A DNA stretch of 64,000 bases from Sinomicrobium kalidii (GTDB lineage Bacteria; Bacteroidota; Bacteroidia; Flavobacteriales; Flavobacteriaceae): NCBI RefSeq assembly GCF_021183825.1, contig NZ_CP089211.1, forward strand, positions 3,764,501 to 3,828,500. The letters are read 5' to 3'. Shown piece after piece: positions 61,001 through 64,000 of the stretch. The notes under the pieces were generated by a model, which saw nothing but the letters and a program-made list of their open reading frames with translations, had not been told where the DNA came from and searched no databases. Positions within the stretch are counted from its first letter, which is position 1; every line of letters begins with the position of its first letter. A program made the position numbers and the translations under genes.

Positions 61001-61583
61001 AGCGGATTTGTATATTTTGCCGGGCGGTTACTTCAGTTGTTTTATACCCTATATAAGATACCACGAGGATGTCTTCTCCTTCTGCTGCCCGGATGCTGAA
61101 ATTTCCGTCAAAATCGGTCGCGGTTCCCACGGATGTTCCTTTTATGGTAACGCTGGCCCCGGGTACGGGGATACCGGATTCATCGGTTACAGTGCCCTGA
61201 ACAGAGGTCTGCCGGAATTTTGAGGCAGTAGGCCCCGATCCCGCTTTTACCGAAATGGTGGTATTGTTAATGTAGTATTTTATACCAAGGTCCCTGGAAA
61301 GAAGGTCCAGCAGCTCCTTTACACTGATGTTTCCGTTATGAACACTCAGCTTTTTGTTCATACGGGCTACTTCGTCCGGGTAAATAAAGGTGAAAGGCGT
61401 TTGATTTTCAACAATCTTAAAAATTTCCGTAACGGGTACGTTGTGTAATTTCAGGTTTACAAAAGTCTGCTCCGCTTTTTGGGAATAAACCGTGCCTGCG
61501 GTAATCCGGCTTACGGTAAAAACCAGCAAAAGTGCCAGGGCATATACAACCGGCTTTTTGAGGCTAAACGAAATACTGTGCAT
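58065..61583 (-). CDS. SusC/RagA family TonB-dependent transporter with STN domain
   Basis: 1172 residues, ATG start. Signal peptide (about 1-30), STN secretin/TonB signalling domain (about 40-112, FVNLKLHNVPVTEIFKIVEN), a CarboxypepD-like domain (about 125-205), TonB plug (about 210-330, with GYGSQRKESLTGAVNTVN and the SusC signature VLKDAGASAVYGARGAFG), and a barrel of 22 strands ending in phenylalanine (KTYSLGLSLEF). It imports a ligand delivered by SusD, using TonB energy. The STN domain allows ligand binding to be reported to the FecR anti-sigma factor encoded upstream. Confidence 0.97.
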   Translation of the reverse strand: MHSISFSLKKPVVYALALLLVFTVSRITAGTVYSQKAEQTFVNLKLHNVPVTEIFKIVENQTPFTFIYPDEVARMNKKLSVHNGNISVKELLDLLSRDLGIKYYINNTTISVKAGSGPTASKFRQTSVQGTVTDESGIPVPGASVTIKGTSVGTATDFDGNFSIRAAEGEDILVVSYIGYKTTEVTARQNIQIRLQEDVTGLEEVVVVGYGSQRKESLTGAVNTVNTENVTQRPVANLSSGMQGLSPGLNIGKNSGRPGDEVKINIRGFTSINGGAPLVLIDGIEGDIRKLNPDDVASISVLKDAGASAVYGARGAFGVILVTTKKARAGVMNVSFNSNVAWSSTTTRTDFLTDPYRVAKLVDDSFRLATGNSYTGYTEADYEELRKVAEDPSLARTIVDMRNGKEQYVHYGHTDWWNTFFRKSMPSQTYNLSVSGGSEKIKALFSFRNYETVGILKVQDDPYRTYNLRGKFDIDITDWFTLSNNIQFNNSHEVIHGGSQYGWREPWGSLIWVHALPSYNPTNPDGTALWRTELNNYTVGDGVYASMLYGKARQITDEDELTNTITANVKPLPQMNVHLSYALRRNNFNRSERSVKVPYSIFPGEIGTFGEDKLTEYANKATYNVINAYTDYTHSFGEHTLKAMIGYNQEFYRMKRIWASRQDNISDDLNSLGLGTKNPDAGGDGYEWALRGYFYRLNYNFRDKYLLELNGRYDGSSRFPEDDRWGFFPSVSAGWVISKEPFFKGAENTVNLLKLRASYGSLGNQNVPNYLYIPTLPKNTDNNYAIDGSRLEYISSPNLSPSDITWEEVNTLNLGTDFALFNNHLSGSFDWFQRNTLGMLTKGKTLPAVLGTGSPQENAADLRTRGFEVSLTYSDAFTLGNKPLRFSVTGNVSNTVTTITRFDNPNNSLLDYYEGMEIGEIWGYHSEGLFQSEEEIAQHADQSYVSSLIYSTGGLQPGDVKYRDVNGDGVVNEGENTLNDPGDRSIIGNTTPRFPYAFTVNADWNGFDLSVFFQGVAKQDWYPHTDSRSFWAMYNRPYDSFIRKDLANNMWTPENTDGFYPRLVGYTALGNNRQLGVANDRYLQDVSYLRLKNLTVGYTLPENLIAKLPLKNVRFYFSGENLFTFSGLTEYIDPEATSSDLDFNDSSTADERARAQTYPFLKTYSLGLSLEF

Positions 61584-61709
61584 AATTTCGATATCTTTGT
61601 TTGGTTAATTAATTTTTTCTCGAATTAGTTTTCTGTTATATCCCGGGGACCGGCGGCCACCGGTACCGGGATTTTGTTTTGTCGGGGAAACGGTAATGTT
61701 ACATAAGCT

Positions 61710-62672
61710 TTAGTTTTGAGTGGAACATGGTTTGGCAAATATGTCAATACGGCCATCGGGTTTGACCTTATAGGTAATGTCATAGATGAAACTCAGGCTC
61801 TCCAGGATGTCTTTCAGGTTTTTACCGGAATAGGAACCGTTTACGGAACATCCGGTAGGGGATGTGGAAACTATCCGGATGTCGACATCGAACCTTCTGC
61901 TCAGGATTGCCGCGACCCCGGTTAAACGGGTGTGGTTAAAGACGATTTCTCCTTCGGTCCAGGAAGTATAGCGGGAAGCTTTGACGGTTTCTTTTACCAG
62001 TTTATGCTGAACTGTATCCAGGGTTACTCTTTCGTTTCGGGTGAGGTATACAGAGGTTTCATTATCCGCGGTAACTTTTACTTTTCCCGAAGCTACGGTA
62101 ACGGATGGAGGGGCTTCCTGATAATTATTGACAACAAAGCGGGTGCCCAGCACTTCTGTTTTAAAAGGGCCGGAGCGTACCACAAATGGGCTTTTTTCGT
62201 TTTTCATGACTTTAAAGTAGGCTTCTCCCTCCAGTTTTACTTCCCTTAGCTCGTTTTGAAAAGTTTCGGGGAAAAAGAGTTTGCTGCCCGAATTGAGATA
62301 TACAACAGAAGAATCACTCAACATTACCTTTAGCTGTTCTCCTTTTTCTGCGATCCGCGTGATATGATTATTATTTCTTTTCAGGTAAAATACTGAGGCT
62401 GCAGATAGTATTAGGAATATCACGATCGCGGCAGCTATTCCGGGGATGGAAAAATTTCGTCTTTTTCTCTTCGGAGAAGTGTTATCCTGTGTCTTTTCCA
62501 GTATCTTTTTACGAAGCTTGTTTTGTAAGGCAATATTGTTCTTTATTTCCCCGGATGAGATTCCCTCTTCCTGCATCAGGCTAAAAAAATCTTCCACTTT
62601 TTGCTTTTCTGCGGGAGTGCACGTATCGTTTATGTATTTCTCCAGCAGGTTCCTGAATTTTTTTTCCGTCAT
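61710..62672 (-). CDS. FecR-family anti-sigma factor
   Basis: 320 residues, ATG start. A cytoplasmic N-terminal part with short helices (about 1-75) binds the sigma factor; one membrane helix lies at about 76-96 (GIAAAIVIFLILSAASVFYL), followed by a periplasmic FecR domain (about 105-205, SSVVYLNSGSKLFFPETF) and a C-terminal DUF4974 domain (about 245-315, TRLTGVAAILSRRFDVDIRI and DILESLSFIYDITYKVKPDG). It meets the STN domain of SusC and frees the sigma factor on ligand binding. Located between sigma and susC genes, the usual order. Confidence 0.96.
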   Translation of the reverse strand: MTEKKFRNLLEKYINDTCTPAEKQKVEDFFSLMQEEGISSGEIKNNIALQNKLRKKILEKTQDNTSPKRKRRNFSIPGIAAAIVIFLILSAASVFYLKRNNNHITRIAEKGEQLKVMLSDSSVVYLNSGSKLFFPETFQNELREVKLEGEAYFKVMKNEKSPFVVRSGPFKTEVLGTRFVVNNYQEAPPSVTVASGKVKVTADNETSVYLTRNERVTLDTVQHKLVKETVKASRYTSWTEGEIVFNHTRLTGVAAILSRRFDVDIRIVSTSPTGCSVNGSYSGKNLKDILESLSFIYDITYKVKPDGRIDIFAKPCSTQN

Positions 62673-62792
62673 AAGTATTTTATGTGCTTTAATAGTTTAG
62701 TGCCGGAAAACAGGAAGCCACCTATATAAAATCGTATACTTAATGTTTTGGTAAACTTGGTAACGCGCCGATAACATTAAAAAGAAGAAACG

Positions 62793-63359
62793 TTAGCAGA
62801 GAAAGGTAAGCAGTGTCAGTACGATTATGATATCCAGATGATAAGTTGTGGAAGCCCGGAGTAATTGCAGCGCCTTATGGATGTGATTTTCCACGGTGCT
62901 CACGGAAATATTCAGTTTGCCTGCTATTTCCTTATTGCTCATGTTGTTGTAATAACTCATGATAAAAACTTCCCGGCATCGTTGTGGCAGTTTCTCAGCC
63001 ACTGCAATGTTAATTTGTGTCATCAATCTATGAGAAGGATTCTCCTCGGCAGGAGGTTCTTCGTGGTTAGCCAGGATAAAATCCACTTTTTCCAGTTGTA
63101 CTTTTTCCAGGCTTCCGGTTTTTAGTTTTTTGGCACATTGATATTTTACGGCTTTGTAGAGATAGGCCCCCGGATTGTTTATATGAGAAGTACGCGAACG
63201 TTTCCACAGGTCGATGAAGATGTCCTGTACGATATCTTCTGCCGCAGAGCTGTTACGCATGATGTTACGGGCATATGTGTAAAGCTCGTACCAGTATTGG
63301 TTAAAAAGCAGATCGAAATCTTCAGGACCGGTACGGACTGTTTCTTTTTCTTTACACAT
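62793..63359 (-). CDS. ECF-type RNA polymerase sigma factor with hydrophobic tail
   Basis: 188 residues from ATG 63359; a TTG 24 bases earlier is possible but weaker. Sigma region 2: LLFNQYWYELYTYARNIMRN then SAAEDIVQDIFIDLW (about residues 17-52). Region 4: LPQRCREVFIMSYYNNMSNK followed by EIAGKLNISVSTVENHIHKA (about 125-165). The last 15 residues (LDIIIVLTLLTFLC) are strongly hydrophobic, which is unusual for a sigma factor and may tether it to the membrane or FecR. It is the regulator of the fecR-susC-susD cluster, of the well-known Bacteroidota signalling type. Confidence 0.94.
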   Translation of the reverse strand: MCKEKETVRTGPEDFDLLFNQYWYELYTYARNIMRNSSAAEDIVQDIFIDLWKRSRTSHINNPGAYLYKAVKYQCAKKLKTGSLEKVQLEKVDFILANHEEPPAEENPSHRLMTQINIAVAEKLPQRCREVFIMSYYNNMSNKEIAGKLNISVSTVENHIHKALQLLRASTTYHLDIIIVLTLLTFLC

Positions 63360-63460
63360 AAGTTCGAGGCAGGATTTCAGCAAAAGTAGAAAGGGAATAG
63401 ACTGATCGCATTAAATTAGGGTAAAATTTATGCTACCATATTTACATTGGGAAAGAAAAC

Positions 63461-63468
63461 TATCTTTG
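63461..63468 (+). promoter_or_regulatory. -7 box of the 63504 lipoprotein gene
   Basis: TATCTTTG, a perfect TAnnTTTG, 36 bases before the ATG at 63504. Confidence 0.55.
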
Positions 63469-63503
63469 TGATTAATCTGTGATCTCATTAAGCCTTTTGT
63501 CCT

Positions 63504-64000
63504 ATGAACAGAATATACCTTATAACCGTACTCATCCTTTGTATTTCCTGTACATCAGAGAAAAAATATACACCGAGAGACATAACCGGGGTTTCGGTAA
63601 CTCCCCTTATGGAAGATTCCATGAGTGTCCGTGCCATAGAAATCATGCCTTCCGGTACCTTGTGGTTTGCCGATGACCGGGGACGCTACGGTTATTTTCG
63701 TTACGGAGGCCAGATGGTTATCGATTCTGTTACTTACGACACCATAGTTCCGCATTTCAGGGCTATTGCTTCTAACGGCAGGGACGTATTCATGCTGGGT
63801 ATAGGAAACCCTGCGCTGTTATATAAGGTGAATGAAAAAGACGAGCCGGAACTGGTGTACCGGGAGCATCACGAAAAGGTTTTTTACGACGCCATGACAT
63901 TCTGGAACGAAAGGGAAGGAATAGCCATGGGAGACCCTACGAGCGACTGTCTTTCGGTGCTGATAACACGAAACGGAGGAAATACCTGGTCAAAAGTACC
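63504..64000 (+). CDS. Lipoprotein with BNR/Ycf48-like beta-propeller character (3' end outside window)
   Basis: The first 165 residues are present, and the frame is open at the right edge. Lipoprotein signal with lipobox CISC (Cys about residue 18), then blades of a propeller: IEIMPSGTLWFADDRGRYGY, FRAIASNGRDVFMLGIGNPA, MTFWNEREGIAMGDPTSDCL and LITRNGGNTWSKVP. The GG-x-TW motif is the Asp-box/Ycf48 type. Such proteins are often labelled oxidoreductase in Bacteroidota without support. It is divergent from the sigma factor gene. Confidence 0.85.
   Translation, partial: MNRIYLITVLILCISCTSEKKYTPRDITGVSVTPLMEDSMSVRAIEIMPSGTLWFADDRGRYGYFRYGGQMVIDSVTYDTIVPHFRAIASNGRDVFMLGIGNPALLYKVNEKDEPELVYREHHEKVFYDAMTFWNEREGIAMGDPTSDCLSVLITRNGGNTWSKV

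Overview
The window comes from a bacterium of the phylum Bacteroidota, most likely family Flavobacteriaceae. The signs are: promoters of the TAnnTTTG type with a TTG at -33, few Shine-Dalgarno sequences, a protein with a type B type IX secretion (T9SS) sorting domain beside a PorP/SprF homologue, a SusC/SusD pair with an ECF sigma factor and a FecR anti-sigma factor, a split transketolase, and the small DUF4295 gene directly after rpmG. No species can be named from sequence alone. No transposase, phage gene or CRISPR array is visible.

Region 1 (1-15.9 kb) is the accessory part. After the end of an aconitase gene and two tandem TlpA-like genes (the first has lost its CxxC cysteines) comes a gene for a membrane-anchored TPR regulator with a C-terminal LuxR-type helix-turn-helix, on the minus strand. 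Next to it stands a 110-bp promoter module: four GTA-starting 11-bp-phased half-sites, then TTG-N20-TAnnTTTG, then a conserved 11-nt leader box. The same module, of exactly the same length and spacing, recurs 5.6 kb further on, before a 1738-residue T9SS-exported adhesin gene and its PorP/SprF partner. The first copy faces a run of eight small genes (membrane proteins, a SUFU-domain protein, two lipoproteins, two paralogous secreted proteins). I read this as one regulon: a membrane regulator, an envelope operon and a surface protein switched together. It is the best candidate here for an undescribed system.

Region 2 (16-27 kb) holds a DUF2007 protein, an MFS drug exporter, a tRNA-Lys/tRNA-Lys/tRNA-Leu unit embedded in 108-bp tandem repeats that carry copies of the tRNA-Lys 3' end, aroK, a PyrR-like phosphoribosyltransferase, a TPMT-like methyltransferase, an S4/Hsp15 protein, an FKBP lipoprotein, an outer-membrane barrel and split transketolase. 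A 1.7-kb non-coding stretch (25.55-27.24 kb) contains a MITE-like 141-bp element and a hierarchical 21-bp/127-bp repeat.

Region 3 (27-55 kb) is housekeeping: tgt, an LptF/LptG permease, accA, dnaB, YjbQ, a HAD phosphatase, the thrS-infC-rpmI-rplT operon (infC with a non-AUG start), a sodium symporter, recR, a lipoylated E2, an exonuclease, cinA, rpmB-rpmG-DUF4295, ftsY, a tricorn-like protease and rimO.

Region 4 (55-64 kb) is a nutrient-uptake locus read on the minus strand: ECF sigma factor, FecR anti-sigma factor, SusC with an STN signalling domain, SusD, and a secreted endonuclease/exonuclease/phosphatase-family enzyme. This gives sensing, import and a likely periplasmic or surface phosphodiester or phosphate-releasing activity. 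A lipoprotein with beta-propeller character runs off the right edge.
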